A stretch of DNA of 64,000 nt, from contig JAUHXU010000003.1 in NCBI GenBank assembly GCA_030426805.1, positions 601,488 through 665,487 of the forward strand, in the 5' to 3' direction. This DNA is from a bacterium. GTDB lineage: Bacteria; Planctomycetota; JAFGQW01. Shown in pieces: positions 34,112-43,647 of this stretch. The notes under the pieces were generated by a model. That model saw nothing but the letters and a program-made list of their open reading frames with translations. It was not told the origin of the DNA and did no database searches. The position numbers were made by a program, and so were the translations under genes. Each line of letters opens with the position of its first letter. The first letter of the stretch is position 1.

Positions 34112-35422
34112 ATGAATGATCGCGCTCTCGCCACCCGGAAGCAGTCCGGATTCCTGGCCCGGGTGTTGTGCCCGGCGATGATGGCCGCCGCGCTGTTGCT
34201 GCCCGCCGGTTGCGGCGGCGGTAGCAGCGGCTCCGGGGAAGAGCCGGCCCTCGTGGTCGTGAACTTCAACCAGAACCTCCTGCCGGGCGTGCTCCTGAAC
34301 TCGCCGCTCGTCTTCGTCTTCAGTGCGCCGGTCGACCCGCTGACGGTCAACGGCAGCACGATCGAGATCTGGACGACCGTGAACTCGCAGCGCGTCGACG
34401 CCGTCGGTCGCTTCGAGGTCGACGGTACGCGGGTGACCTGGCGACCGAACGCGACGAGCCTGGTCTACCCGGTGCACAACGGTTCGGGGACACCGACCGT
34501 CCCGCTGATGCCCACCGACGCCGGCCTCAACACGCTGTGGCAGCAGGGGCTCACCTACAACGTGTCGATCGCGTCCGCCGCGACGACGCCGAACAGCGTG
34601 AAGTCGGTCAGCGGTCGTCCGCTCGTCGAGGCCTTCGTCTCGCAGTTCGAGACCGCGCAGGCTCCGCAGCAGCTGACGGTCGCGAACTCGAACTCGATGC
34701 AGTCGGTGTTCGACACCCGCGCCGAGTTCTTCCGCGACTCGATCCGTATCGCCGACCCGTTCATGTATTCGGGCACCGCGAGCCCTGCCGTCGATTACCT
34801 CGGCTGGCTCGCGAACCCGACGACGACGAACGGCGAGAACCCGCTCTTCGTGAACGCGCAGATCGTGCCGAACGGAATCGCACAGTGGGTCGGCCGCGAC
34901 CGCACGGGGCTCGACGCCGACCTCAACCTCCGGGTGCAGCTCGTGCCGCCGATGACCGCGCAGGACATGGCGACCAACGTCTTCCCCGCCGGCGCGCCGC
35001 GCGAAGAGCGCTACGTCTCGAACCTCACCGGTGCCAGCCAGGGGCGCACGGTGCCGGTGACCGGCATCGTGATCTACCTCTCGCAGCCGATCGCGCCGGA
35101 CAGCTTCCTGACGTCGACGAACAACCCGAAGCCGGGCGGCGGCACGTCGCAGAACGCGAGCCCCATCCGGATTCGCAACACGATGACGGCCGACCCGAAC
35201 CCGACCGTCACGCCGCTCACCTACACGCTGTCGTTCCAGAACGATACGCAGATGCAGGCGGCCCGCATCGAGTGCACGTTCACGCAGCCGATCACGCAGG
35301 GCTGGATCCACGTCGACGTCACGACGTCGGGCGTGAAGGGCACGCCGGGCGGCGAGCTGGAGGGCAACGAGTCCGCCAGCGACATGACGTTCATCTGGCC
35401 GGTGCGGATCAACGCACCGTAG
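34112..35422 (+). CDS. Lipoprotein with Big_5-like Ig domain
   Basis: 436 aa. The signal peptide ends in lipobox LLPAGC (Cys at about residue 34), followed by a Gly/Ser linker. Residues of about 50-180 look like a Big_5/SbsA Ig-like domain (LVFVFSAPVDPLTVNGSTIEI, FEVDGTRVTWRPN). The rest (about 180-430) is beta-rich with a similar second unit (GIVIYLSQPIAPDSF, ...SGVKGTPGGELEGN). It is paralogous to the next gene: both share NGENPLF / AENPLF, the RYVSNLTGA / RLVSNVRGA type box and PGGELE near the C-terminus. Probably an outer-surface structural lipoprotein. Confidence 0.8.
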   Translation: MNDRALATRKQSGFLARVLCPAMMAAALLLPAGCGGGSSGSGEEPALVVVNFNQNLLPGVLLNSPLVFVFSAPVDPLTVNGSTIEIWTTVNSQRVDAVGRFEVDGTRVTWRPNATSLVYPVHNGSGTPTVPLMPTDAGLNTLWQQGLTYNVSIASAATTPNSVKSVSGRPLVEAFVSQFETAQAPQQLTVANSNSMQSVFDTRAEFFRDSIRIADPFMYSGTASPAVDYLGWLANPTTTNGENPLFVNAQIVPNGIAQWVGRDRTGLDADLNLRVQLVPPMTAQDMATNVFPAGAPREERYVSNLTGASQGRTVPVTGIVIYLSQPIAPDSFLTSTNNPKPGGGTSQNASPIRIRNTMTADPNPTVTPLTYTLSFQNDTQMQAARIECTFTQPITQGWIHVDVTTSGVKGTPGGELEGNESASDMTFIWPVRINAP

Positions 35423-35471
35423 CCAGGGGCGGGCGGCGCACGCTAACCCACTGCGACCCAACGGGTCGGGC

Positions 35472-35498
35472 GCGGGTCGGATAATCCTTCCGACCCGC
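35472..35498. terminator. Perfect 10-bp hairpin after lipoprotein gene
   Basis: GCGGGTCGGA / TCCGACCCGC stem with a 7-nt loop and no T tract, 50 nt after the stop at 35422. It may be a transcription-end or RNA-stabilising hairpin. Confidence 0.5.
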
Positions 35499-35575
35499 TC
35501 ACGGCGCCGGAGGCGATATTCCGAAAAACCGAGTTCGGGCCCGGCGGACCACTCGTAGTGCACGCCGGACCCCTT

Positions 35576-35595
35576 GGGCGGCATGTGTGCCGCCC
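35576..35595. promoter_or_regulatory. 8-bp hairpin in the leader before the second lipoprotein gene
   Basis: GGGCGGCA / TGCCGCCC with loop TGTG, about 50 nt before the TTG start at 35647. Role unknown. Confidence 0.4.
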
Positions 35596-35646
35596 GTGAT
35601 CTCGGGGCCCTGAGAGCTCGGCGACGGCCGGCGAGGGGAATGAGCG

Positions 35647-36795
35647 TTGAACGTCAGGCTGACACTCGCGATCGCGCTGTGTGCGCTCACCGGCTGCAAG
35701 GACCGATCCGGCTCGTCGGAGTCGGTCGGTTTCCGGGTCGAGCGCTTCAGCCACGAATCGGTCACCGAGGTCGCGCTCAACGCCGCGCTGATCTTCGAGT
35801 TCACCGAGGCGATCGACCCGGCTTCGGTCAACAGCGACACGATCCAGATTCGCCGCGTCGTCGACGGCGCAGCGCGCGAGATCGCCGACGGGACGTTCGA
35901 GGTCGCAGGCGCCGTGGTCACGTGGTTCCCGGCGATGCCCAGCCGCAGCTACCCGATCCGCGGCGGCGAGGCCGTCCTGCCGGAGGACGCCGGACTCAAC
36001 GCGGCCGGTGACGGTACGACCTACAGCGTCGCCCTGCCGTCGGTGCCGCACCCGAATACGATCCGGAGCCGGACCGGCCGCGGCCTGCGCGTCGCATACG
36101 AATCGCAGTTCCGCACCCGAGCCGCCAACGTCGACGACGTCGAGCGGCTGTTCACGCGCGACGCGCCGTACTTCCGGAACACGCTGCGCGTCGCCGACGT
36201 GCTCGCCTATTCGGTCGGCGCACCGACCGATTGGTCGCCGACGCTCGCGGAGAACCCGCTCTTCGCCGAACCGTCCCGACTGAGCGATGCGAAGCGGCGC
36301 TGGATCAACCGGGACAACACCGGCGAGTGGGTGGACCAGGCGTTCGGCATTCGCCTCGAGCCGCGCGTCCCGCGCGCACGCCTCGCGGATGCGGCGCTGC
36401 CGACCGGGCGCCGAGACGAGCGCCTCGTATCCAACGTCCGGGGCGCGACCGCGGGTCGCAGCATGGCCGTGACGACGATCACCGTGCCGTTCACGCAGCC
36501 ACTGCCGCCCCACACGTTCAACGACCCGCGCATCGTGCAGGTCGAGGTCGCCGAGACCCCGGCGGGCGGCGAGGCCCGTACGGTGGGTCACACGGCGACG
36601 TTTACGAACGATCCGACCGCGTCCGCCCTCGTGCTGACGCTCGACGAGCCGATCCGCAGCGGCTGGCTGCGCATCACGATCGACGCGAGTGCGGTGCGCG
36701 GCATGCCGGGTGGCGAGCTCGAGCCGAACTGCGCGCGCGGCTTCTCGTTCGTCTGGCCGGTGCGGATCGCCGCGACCGACGCGACGACGCGCTGA
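35647..36795 (+). CDS. Lipoprotein with Big_5-like Ig domain, paralogue of 34112
   Basis: 382 aa. TTG start chosen because GAGGGGAA lies 7 nt upstream. Lipobox LTGC at about residue 14-17. An Ig-like Big_5 unit at about 25-130 (ALIFEFTEAIDPASVNSDTIQI, FEVAGAVVTWFP) and a second unit near the C-terminus (TITVPFTQPLPPHTFND, ...ASAVRGMPGGELEPN) mirror the upstream gene. Shared boxes include AENPLFAEPSRL and RLVSNVRGATAGRSM. It probably arose by duplication. The two genes are 224 bp apart with hairpins between, so they are likely separate transcripts. Confidence 0.8.
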   Translation: MNVRLTLAIALCALTGCKDRSGSSESVGFRVERFSHESVTEVALNAALIFEFTEAIDPASVNSDTIQIRRVVDGAAREIADGTFEVAGAVVTWFPAMPSRSYPIRGGEAVLPEDAGLNAAGDGTTYSVALPSVPHPNTIRSRTGRGLRVAYESQFRTRAANVDDVERLFTRDAPYFRNTLRVADVLAYSVGAPTDWSPTLAENPLFAEPSRLSDAKRRWINRDNTGEWVDQAFGIRLEPRVPRARLADAALPTGRRDERLVSNVRGATAGRSMAVTTITVPFTQPLPPHTFNDPRIVQVEVAETPAGGEARTVGHTATFTNDPTASALVLTLDEPIRSGWLRITIDASAVRGMPGGELEPNCARGFSFVWPVRIAATDATTR

Positions 36796-36801
36796 AGCGC
36801 G

Positions 36802-38250
36802 TCAGACGCGCGTCCCCTCCGCTGCAACGCGGATCGCGCTCGCCTCGCGGGCGAGCAGCGGCTCGACGTGACGGTCGAGGTAGGTGACCGTCTGCTCCTC
36901 CGAGCGGCCGGTGAAGCGCGACGGATCGCGCATCGCGTCGAGCTGATCGTGCACCGCGGCGAACGCCGGATCGGCGGCGACGCGATCGAACAGGTCGTTC
37001 GGCGTGCCGTCGTCGAACATCCGTTTGCGGACGTCGACCGCGTGCTGCCGAAGTTGCTCGTGGAGCGCTTGCCGATCCCCGCCCGCCGCGACGGCGGCCA
37101 TCATCAACTCCTCCATCGCCAGGAACGGGACCTCCTCTTCGAGGCGCCTCCGCACGACGTTGTGGTTCACCTCCATGCCGGAGACGATCTCGTGGAAGAG
37201 CAGCAGGATCGCGTCGATCGCGAGGAACGACTCGGGTAGCGCGAGGCGTCGGTTCGCGCTGTCGTCGAGGGTGCGTTCGAACCACTGCTCCGCGGCGGTG
37301 AACTGCGGATTCAGGCCGGACGCGAGCACGAAGCGCGAGAGCGCCGAGATGCGCTCGGCCTTCATCGGGTTGCGCTTGTACGGCATCGCGGAACTGCCGA
37401 TCTGCTTCGAGCCGAACGGCTCGAACATCTCGCGGAACGCCTGCGACAGCCGCATGTCCGACGCGAACTTCGCCGCGGACTGTGCAATGCCCGTCAACAC
37501 GCCGATGACCCGACTGTCGATCTTGCGTGGGTAGGTCTGCCCGGACACCGGCAACACGTCCGAGAACCCGAAGCGCTCCGACACCGCCCGGTCGACGTCG
37601 TCGACCTTGTCGCCGTCGCCGCCGAAGAGCTTCATGAAACTCTCCTGCGTGCCGGTGGTCCCCTTCACGCCGAGGAACGGCAGCGTCGACCGGACGTGGT
37701 CGAGGTCGTCGAGGTCGCCGATCAGATCCTGGATCCACAGGCATGCGCGCCGACCGATCGTCGTCGGCTGCGCCGGCTGCAGATGCGTGTAGGCGAGCGC
37801 GCTCTCCGCACGGTGCTGGCGCGCAAACGTCGCGAGCGACTGCACGACCGCGAGCAACCGCCCGCGGACGAGCCCCAGCGCCTCACGCAACAGCACGAGG
37901 TCCGCGTTGTCGGTCACGAAGCAACTCGTCGCGCCGAGGTGCAAGATCGGTCGCGCGGCCGGGCACTGCTCGCCGTAGGCGTGCACGTGCGCCATCACGT
38001 CGTGGCGCAACTCGCGCTCGAGTTCGGCCGCACGCGCGAACGGGATGTCGTCGGCGTGCGCCTTCATCTCGGCGATCTGCTCGGCGGTGATGTCGAGGCC
38101 GGCGTCGCGCTCCGCCTCGGCGAGCGCGATCCACAGCGCGCGCCACGTCGAGAACTTGCGCTGCGGGGAGAAGATCGCGAGCATCGCTCGGCTCGCATAC
38201 CGCTCGACGAGCGGATTCGTGTAGCTGTCGTTTCCGGTCATCGTGGGCAT
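36802..38250 (-). CDS. purB: Adenylosuccinate lyase
   Basis: 482 aa. It catalyses two steps of purine synthesis (SAICAR to AICAR, adenylosuccinate to AMP) as a cytoplasmic homotetramer. The fumarate lyase signature GSSAMPYKRNPMKAERI is at about residue 298-314. GATSCFVTDN and YTHLQPAQPTT supply other active-site segments. ATG 38250 or 38241; a promoter TGCTATACTTCG lies about 20 nt upstream. Length is typical of the eukaryote-like/bacterial long form. Confidence 0.93.
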   Translation of the reverse strand: MPTMTGNDSYTNPLVERYASRAMLAIFSPQRKFSTWRALWIALAEAERDAGLDITAEQIAEMKAHADDIPFARAAELERELRHDVMAHVHAYGEQCPAARPILHLGATSCFVTDNADLVLLREALGLVRGRLLAVVQSLATFARQHRAESALAYTHLQPAQPTTIGRRACLWIQDLIGDLDDLDHVRSTLPFLGVKGTTGTQESFMKLFGGDGDKVDDVDRAVSERFGFSDVLPVSGQTYPRKIDSRVIGVLTGIAQSAAKFASDMRLSQAFREMFEPFGSKQIGSSAMPYKRNPMKAERISALSRFVLASGLNPQFTAAEQWFERTLDDSANRRLALPESFLAIDAILLLFHEIVSGMEVNHNVVRRRLEEEVPFLAMEELMMAAVAAGGDRQALHEQLRQHAVDVRKRMFDDGTPNDLFDRVAADPAFAAVHDQLDAMRDPSRFTGRSEEQTVTYLDRHVEPLLAREASAIRVAAEGTRV

Positions 38251-38268
38251 CCGAGTGGGGGTCCGGGC

Positions 38269-38280
38269 GAAGTATAGCAC
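38269..38280 (-). promoter_or_regulatory. Extended -10 promoter of purB
   Basis: Minus-strand TGCTATACTTCG is identical to the 12-mer before the parvulin gene at 16230. TATACT is at 38276-38271, about 20 nt before ATG 38250. Confidence 0.65.
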
Positions 38281-38292
38281 CGCGCCGGCGGT

Positions 38293-40338
38293 TCAGCGGC
38301 GCGGCTGCAGCGTCACCTCGACCGAGCGCACGCGTCCGGCACGGTCGATCCGCATCCGCACGACTTCCCCCGCCCGCCGGCCGTCGAGCGCGGCGATCGC
38401 CGCGTCCGGCGTGTCGACCTCGTTGTCGCCGATCGCGAGGATGCGGTCGCGCGGCGCGAGCCCGGCGCGATCGGCGGCGCCCCCCTCGTCGACGCCGACG
38501 ATGCGGCAGAATCCGAGGAGCCCGTCCACGGATGCGCCGAGCGCCCCGGGAATGTCGGTGGCATCGACGAGCGGCACATCGGTCGTGCCGGACAGGCCGG
38601 TCACGAGTCCGCCCTGCGCGAGCGCCCACGCGACACCGCCGTACGGCACCGGTGCAAACGCGTCGACCCGGAAGCCGTCGTCCAGACGGCGGATCGTCGC
38701 GGCTGCGGGTACGAACGCGCCGACGACCAGATCGGTCGGCGGCAGGCGCCCCCAGTCGATCCGCACGATGCGGTCGAACCAGACGAACGCCAGCGGCTCG
38801 CGGCCTTCGACCAGCGGCGCGACGTTGTTCATCGCGAACGCGAACAGGCGGGGCACGTCGACCCATGCCGCCGCGCGGGCGGTCCCCAGGTCACCGTCGC
38901 CGAGGCGGGCGAACGCGTCCCGATAGGCGTCGCGCGTGGAGAGCGCGGCACTGCGCTGGCGAATCCACCTTCGCGCGACGGACGGCGACGATGCCGCGAC
39001 GAGCCAGTCGCGGGCGACGGCGAGCGTGGGCTGAATCCAGTCGAGCGCGCCGAGCCCGCGCCGCCACACGATCGTGCGCGTGCGATCGCGCAAGCGACGC
39101 CACGGATCGATCGCGGCGAGCAGGCCCAGTGCGCGGTCGCTCGCGGCGGCGTCCGGGCTGCTCGCGAGCGCGACGATGCGCGGAACGAACCCCGCTGACG
39201 GGAGCGCCACGCCGAGGCCGACCTCGCCCCCGAGCGTGCGCAGCCACGCGGCCGAGTCACTCCGGAGCCACCCGCTCACCACGTCGGCCCAACCCGCAGC
39301 GGGGACGACGCCCAGCTCCTCCCCGAGCCGTCCGACGACCGACTCGCACCACGCGAGCCACACCGGCACGTCGACGCGCTGGCCGAACCACGCGACGACG
39401 TCGTCGCCGATCGCGTCGGCCGACGTGATCCCGGCCTTCGCCACGACCGCATCGGCGGCGGGCCCCTTGCCGCCGATGTAGGCCCGATCGCGAAACCCGC
39501 CCTCGACGGCCGAGCACGAGAACGCGAGCGTGTGGATTCGCGCGAGGTCGAGGGTCCGAACGAGATAGCCGATCTCGGGATTCGTCGCGCCGATCGAGCC
39601 GTCGATCTGCGCGAGCACGCGCGGCAGATCGACCCACGCGAAGTGGTGCGCCCGGTCGGCCTCGACGTGGATCACCGCGCGCTGGAAGTCGGGTCGGTCG
39701 CGGAGCGATCGGTCGCGCGGCACCAGGCAGCCGGCGAGCACGTCCGCGTCGGTCCCGATCCACACCTCGCCGTCGCCGGCGACCGCGTGCACGGCGAACC
39801 GGTCGCCCCAGCACAGCGAGAGCCCCTCGCGCCCCCCGATCGTGCGCATCTCGACGGTCGCGTCGAACCACACCGCGAGCGCACCGAACAACACGCGGAC
39901 GGTCCGTTGGGCGGCCTCGGCGTCCGCGGGCCCGCACAGCGCGAGCGTGAGGGGCGGCAACGGCGCCGGGCGATCGCCCGGCGGCGCGTGCACGACGAAC
40001 GCGACGCGGCCGGTCAGCAGCCCCGGCGACCCGTTGGCGCGATCGATCGCGTCGCTCGCCGCGCTACGCACCCACTCGATCGTGTCGAGCATCGTCGCGA
40101 CGCACGCGCGGCCCTCGGGGTCGGCGGCGAGTCGTCCCCACGGCGTCGTGCGCCACGCCGCCGCGAGAGCGGCGACGTCGCGCACCTCGGTGTAGACGAG
40201 CGCGTCGGGGGCGATCCGCGTCGCCGGATCGAGCGCGGCCGGCCCGCTCGGTGCCGGGTCGTTCGGCGACTGCGCCGGCGCGCCGACCGCGATTGCGATC
40301 AGCGCGCCGACCAGGGCGACGCGGATCCGTTCGGTCAC
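38293..40338 (-). CDS. Secreted DUF3352-like protein with C-terminal PDZ domain
   Basis: 681 aa. GTG 40338 overlaps the previous stop (GTGA), so it is probably coupled. The signal peptide ends near GAPAQ (about residue 22). The main body (about 30-560) has the pattern of DUF3352-like proteins (ALVYTEVRDVAALAAAWR, LLTGRVAFVV, EVWIGTDADVL). A PDZ domain occupies about 600-681 (GLAPRDRILAIGDNEVDTPDAAIAAL). It is similar in layout to the upstream gene, so the two are paralogues. Function unknown; the PDZ may bind peptide ends in the envelope. Confidence 0.7.
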   Translation of the reverse strand: MTERIRVALVGALIAIAVGAPAQSPNDPAPSGPAALDPATRIAPDALVYTEVRDVAALAAAWRTTPWGRLAADPEGRACVATMLDTIEWVRSAASDAIDRANGSPGLLTGRVAFVVHAPPGDRPAPLPPLTLALCGPADAEAAQRTVRVLFGALAVWFDATVEMRTIGGREGLSLCWGDRFAVHAVAGDGEVWIGTDADVLAGCLVPRDRSLRDRPDFQRAVIHVEADRAHHFAWVDLPRVLAQIDGSIGATNPEIGYLVRTLDLARIHTLAFSCSAVEGGFRDRAYIGGKGPAADAVVAKAGITSADAIGDDVVAWFGQRVDVPVWLAWCESVVGRLGEELGVVPAAGWADVVSGWLRSDSAAWLRTLGGEVGLGVALPSAGFVPRIVALASSPDAAASDRALGLLAAIDPWRRLRDRTRTIVWRRGLGALDWIQPTLAVARDWLVAASSPSVARRWIRQRSAALSTRDAYRDAFARLGDGDLGTARAAAWVDVPRLFAFAMNNVAPLVEGREPLAFVWFDRIVRIDWGRLPPTDLVVGAFVPAAATIRRLDDGFRVDAFAPVPYGGVAWALAQGGLVTGLSGTTDVPLVDATDIPGALGASVDGLLGFCRIVGVDEGGAADRAGLAPRDRILAIGDNEVDTPDAAIAALDGRRAGEVVRMRIDRAGRVRSVEVTLQPRR

Positions 40339-42479
40339 TTCAGCGTGACTTGGAAGGCCATCTTCGTCTCGCCGCGCTTGATGCTCACCTCGACGCGGTC
40401 GCCCGACTTCTTGCCGGTCAGCGCGGCGGCGATCGTGTCGATGTCGCTGCCCTTGCCGTCGATCGACTCGATGATGTCGCCCACCTTGAGGCCGGCGGCG
40501 GCAGCCGCGCCGCCCTCGTGGATCATCGTGATCTTGCAGACGCCGCCTTCGCCGTCGAGTCGGAGCCCGAGCATCCCCGGCTTCTTCTGCTCCGACTTCG
40601 GGGCCGGTGCCGGCGTGGGCGGGGCCGGCGAGAACGGCCGGGCCTCTGCGCTCTCGAAATCGCGCATCCGCCGCGGCGCCATCGACACCCCGGCGAACAC
40701 CATCACCTCGAGCACCGCGACCGGCACCGGGCCCTGCGCGTACGCCGTGATGCCGTCGGCGTCGAGCGTGTGCCCGATCACCGCGGTATCGAACGGCTTC
40801 ACGATCGCATCGGACGACGGCAGCATCGCGAAGTCGAGCGGGATTCCGATGTCGTCGGGATCGATGCCCGACAGGAACGGCGTGCCAGCATCGTAGCCGA
40901 ACAACAGCGCCTGTTTGACGTCGAGGAACATCACCGAGATCGCGTTGGTCGTGTCCTGCCACCCGATCGACTTGAGGGCGCGTGCGAACGTCGCCGAGTT
41001 CGACAGCGGCTTCGAGACGCCCTTGCGGACGTAGGACTTCACCGAGCGGATCTGGACGCCGACGACGAGCTTGTTGCCGACGATCGACACCGCCGGGCTG
41101 ATCGGCAGCATCGAGTCCTTGAACAGGATCGTCCACAGCGGGTAGGTCGCATCGGTCGCGGCGCCGTCAGGGCCGACCGCGCCGGCGCCACGCACCTTGA
41201 CCGTCTGCTTGCCGATCGTGACTTCGTCCTTCGGCGCCATCTCGACGAGCTGGTCGAGCAACGTCTCGAGCTTCTTCGCGTCCTTGACCTGCCCGAGGAG
41301 CAGCACGTCCGGGATGAAGCCGCCACCCGACGGGAGGCGGCAGTTCAGCGCGAACTCGTCGCCGAGGTTCGCGAAGACGTCGTCGCGCAGCTTGAAGCCC
41401 CACTCGCCGGAGTTCGCCTCGGCCATCGCCTCTTCGATCCCGGCGGCGTCGCGCTCGCCGAAGACCTCGCCGAACAGCGGGACGTACGACCGGAACTTGT
41501 CGAACGCCTCGAGCAGGTCGGCCTTGAAGCCGATGTAAGCGACCGAGTCGCCCTCGACCGCCTTGTGCATCGCGACGCCGGGCTTCGAGATGTCCAGCAT
41601 CGACATGTAGCCGTGGCGCTTGCCCGTGCGCACGTGGTAGACCTCGTTCGCGCCGCGCTCGTCGAAGCGGATCGAGCCGGCGGCGAAGCTCAACGTGTCG
41701 AGCCCGAAGCCGGTCATGATCTTGGCGAACTTGTCGTCCGGCGTCTCGGACATGACCTTGACGGTCTGCGCGATCGACTGCGCGCCGAGTGCGAAGTGGA
41801 CGTGTGCGGCGCCGGCGCGGATGCGCTCGGCCGTCGCGCGGTAGTCCGCGTCGGCACCCAACCGCGCGTCGTCGGCCAGTGCGCTACCGCCGACGATCGC
41901 CGTCAGCAGCTCTTTCGACGAGGAGACGACGAACGTCGGTCCGACGAAGCCGACGGTGATCTTGAACGGCGTGTCGTCGATCTCCAACTCGCGGAACGCC
42001 GTGCCGCCGATGTCGATGGACTCGGCGACGACGGCCCCCTCCTGGATGCCCATCTCGAGCAACCGGTCGACGAGTGCCTTCGCCTTCTCGACGTCGGTCG
42101 CGGTCCACCCCGCGGCGAAGGTCGGCGTCACGGTCCAACCCTTGCGCTCGAGCGACAGCAGCGACAGCTCGACCGAGCCGCCGAGGATCTGCTTGAGTTC
42201 CTCGATGTCGTGCCCGACGAACATCTTCATCCGGGCGAGGCCCTCCTTGACCATCGAGGTGACGGCCGGCTGGAGGAAATCCTGCATCTCCGGGTCGTCC
42301 CAGAGTTGCTTGAACGGGCTCTTCTCGATCCCGTTCATCATGTCGGCGAAGCTCGCGATGCGCGCGTAGGCGAGTGCGTCCTTCGGTGTGTGATCGCTCA
42401 GCCGGACCTGCCCGGCCGCGGGAACCGCGGCGGCCAGGACGACCGCGACTGCGGTCGCGGCGAATCGTCGGGTGCTCAT
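40335..42479 (-). CDS. Secreted DUF3352-like protein with C-terminal PDZ domain
   Basis: 714 aa. ATG follows a GAAAGG-type ribosome site. The signal peptide ends PAAGQ (about residue 24). The body (about 30-600) shows DUF3352-like units (DALAYARIASFADMMNGIEKSPFKQLWDDPE, TFVVSSSKELLTAIVGG). A proline/lysine-rich linker and a PDZ domain (GGAAAAAGLKVGDIIESIDG) end the protein. It is the first of a paralogous pair in one operon, downstream of a thioesterase gene with a 16-bp gap. Exported role unknown. Confidence 0.75.
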   Translation of the reverse strand: MSTRRFAATAVAVVLAAAVPAAGQVRLSDHTPKDALAYARIASFADMMNGIEKSPFKQLWDDPEMQDFLQPAVTSMVKEGLARMKMFVGHDIEELKQILGGSVELSLLSLERKGWTVTPTFAAGWTATDVEKAKALVDRLLEMGIQEGAVVAESIDIGGTAFRELEIDDTPFKITVGFVGPTFVVSSSKELLTAIVGGSALADDARLGADADYRATAERIRAGAAHVHFALGAQSIAQTVKVMSETPDDKFAKIMTGFGLDTLSFAAGSIRFDERGANEVYHVRTGKRHGYMSMLDISKPGVAMHKAVEGDSVAYIGFKADLLEAFDKFRSYVPLFGEVFGERDAAGIEEAMAEANSGEWGFKLRDDVFANLGDEFALNCRLPSGGGFIPDVLLLGQVKDAKKLETLLDQLVEMAPKDEVTIGKQTVKVRGAGAVGPDGAATDATYPLWTILFKDSMLPISPAVSIVGNKLVVGVQIRSVKSYVRKGVSKPLSNSATFARALKSIGWQDTTNAISVMFLDVKQALLFGYDAGTPFLSGIDPDDIGIPLDFAMLPSSDAIVKPFDTAVIGHTLDADGITAYAQGPVPVAVLEVMVFAGVSMAPRRMRDFESAEARPFSPAPPTPAPAPKSEQKKPGMLGLRLDGEGGVCKITMIHEGGAAAAAGLKVGDIIESIDGKGSDIDTIAAALTGKKSGDRVEVSIKRGETKMAFQVTLK

Positions 42480-42495
42480 CCGTCGTACCTTTCGT

Positions 42496-42927
42496 TCAAA
42501 CCAGTTCTTCCACGCTCAACTCGAAACGTTCCAGGCCTTCTCGCACCTCGGGCGGGAGGCGACGCAGGCGCCGATCCCGATCGAGGCACGCGAGGTCCGT
42601 CCACCCGTCAGCCACGATGACGTCGTCCGCCTCGCGCACCACGCGGTAGTGGAACCGGATGCGCAACGGACTCGGGCACGTCCCGGCGGTCTCGATGCGC
42701 AGCACGTCGTCGTAGCGGGCGCTGTCGCGGTAGCGGCAATTCGCCTCCACGACGACGAGCAATGCGCCACGACGCTCCATCTCGGAATACGGGAAGCCGA
42801 GGTGGCGCATGAGCTCGGTTCGTCCGACTTCGAAATACTTCAGATAATTCCCGTGATAGACCACGCCCATCTGGTCGGTCTCGTCGTAGCGAACGCGAAG
42901 CGTCGGGGCGTAGGGCTTGTCGGTCAC
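42496..42927 (-). CDS. Acyl-CoA thioesterase, YbgC/4HBT family
   Basis: 143 aa hotdog-fold protein. GTG 42927 matches the usual N-terminus (RVRYDETDQMGVVYHGNYLKYFEVGR). The Asp in DQMGVVYHGNY is the 4HBT catalytic-type residue. It hydrolyses acyl-CoA thioesters in the cytoplasm; the YbgC type may act with envelope lipid systems, but only the family is certain. It leads an operon with two secreted PDZ proteins. GGAAT is the only upstream ribosome-like sequence. Confidence 0.85.
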   Translation of the reverse strand: MTDKPYAPTLRVRYDETDQMGVVYHGNYLKYFEVGRTELMRHLGFPYSEMERRGALLVVVEANCRYRDSARYDDVLRIETAGTCPSPLRIRFHYRVVREADDVIVADGWTDLACLDRDRRLRRLPPEVREGLERFELSVEELV

Positions 42928-42958
42928 GGGATTCCGGGGTGTCGGGCGAGTCAACAGG

Positions 42959-42986
42959 TGAAAACGGCGGCCTGGCCGTCTATATA
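42959..42986 (+). promoter_or_regulatory. Promoter-like TGAAAA-N16-TATATA between divergent genes
   Basis: A TATATATA block (42981-42988) is the only AT-rich part of the 106-bp intergenic region. With TGAAAA 16 nt upstream it fits the plus-strand gene at 43034, giving a leader of about 40 nt. The same TATATA could also serve the minus strand. Confidence 0.45.
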
Positions 42987-43033
42987 TAGCAGCCATCCCC
43001 CGCTCCGACCCAACCGTCCCATCGGGCCCGCGC

Positions 43034-43447
43034 ATGAAGCCGACCGTCGCCGTTCTCCTCGCCTGGCTGATCCCCGGGGCCGGTCACTGGTACCTCGGCC
43101 TACGCCAGAAAGCGGTCTTCTACGCGCTCGCGATTACGGCTCTCTTCGTGATCGGCGGCTTGCTGACCGACTTCCGCCACGTCAATCCGACGCGGCACGA
43201 GTTCTACTTCTGGGCGTTCCTGCTCAACGGCGGCGAGACGCTCGGCGCCTGGCTCGCGACGCAGCACCTCCCGATCGAGGAGGCGATGTTCCGGGTGCAC
43301 CTCGCGTGCCTCTACACCGGTGTCGCCGGACTCCTGAACTTGCTCGTGATGATCGACGCACTGCTGTTCGGCGCGGGCTGGCTCGCCGCGGATCACGGCG
43401 CCGGCGGTACGACCGGTGAAGCGGCGCCCGCGGAGGGAGCCGCCTGA
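43034..43447 (+). CDS. Four-TM membrane protein, DUF6677-like
   Basis: 137 aa. The N-terminus (VAVLLAWLIPGAGHWYLGLRQKAVFYALAI) matches the style of DUF6677-like planctomycete proteins: a short hydrophobic start with Pro-Gly-Ala-Gly-His, then a Leu-Gly box and TM helices. Four TM helices are visible. The last 20 residues are Gly/Ala/Glu-rich. It overlaps the next small gene at TGATG. Function unknown. Confidence 0.75.
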   Translation: MKPTVAVLLAWLIPGAGHWYLGLRQKAVFYALAITALFVIGGLLTDFRHVNPTRHEFYFWAFLLNGGETLGAWLATQHLPIEEAMFRVHLACLYTGVAGLLNLLVMIDALLFGAGWLAADHGAGGTTGEAAPAEGAA

Positions 43448-43641
43448 TGCACGGCCTCGGCGACCTGCTGTTGTACTACCTGCCGATCACGATCATCGGC
43501 TGCCTCGTCTACGCATCGCTCAAGCGACCGACCCTCGCCGGGATCGTGCCGATCGCGCTGCGCTACTTCGTCGGCTTCACCGCGATCGTCGTCGGGTGCA
43601 TCGTCGTCCTCGAAGTCGTGCCGCTCGTCTTCCCCGGCTGA
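43447..43641 (+). CDS. Small two-TM membrane protein
   Basis: 64 aa; the ATG overlaps the upstream stop. Two hydrophobic helices (about 6-24 and 38-61) flank a short basic loop (LKRPT). It probably pairs with the preceding membrane protein; nothing more is recognised. Confidence 0.65.
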   Translation: MHGLGDLLLYYLPITIIGCLVYASLKRPTLAGIVPIALRYFVGFTAIVVGCIVVLEVVPLVFPG

Positions 43642-43647
43642 TCGCGA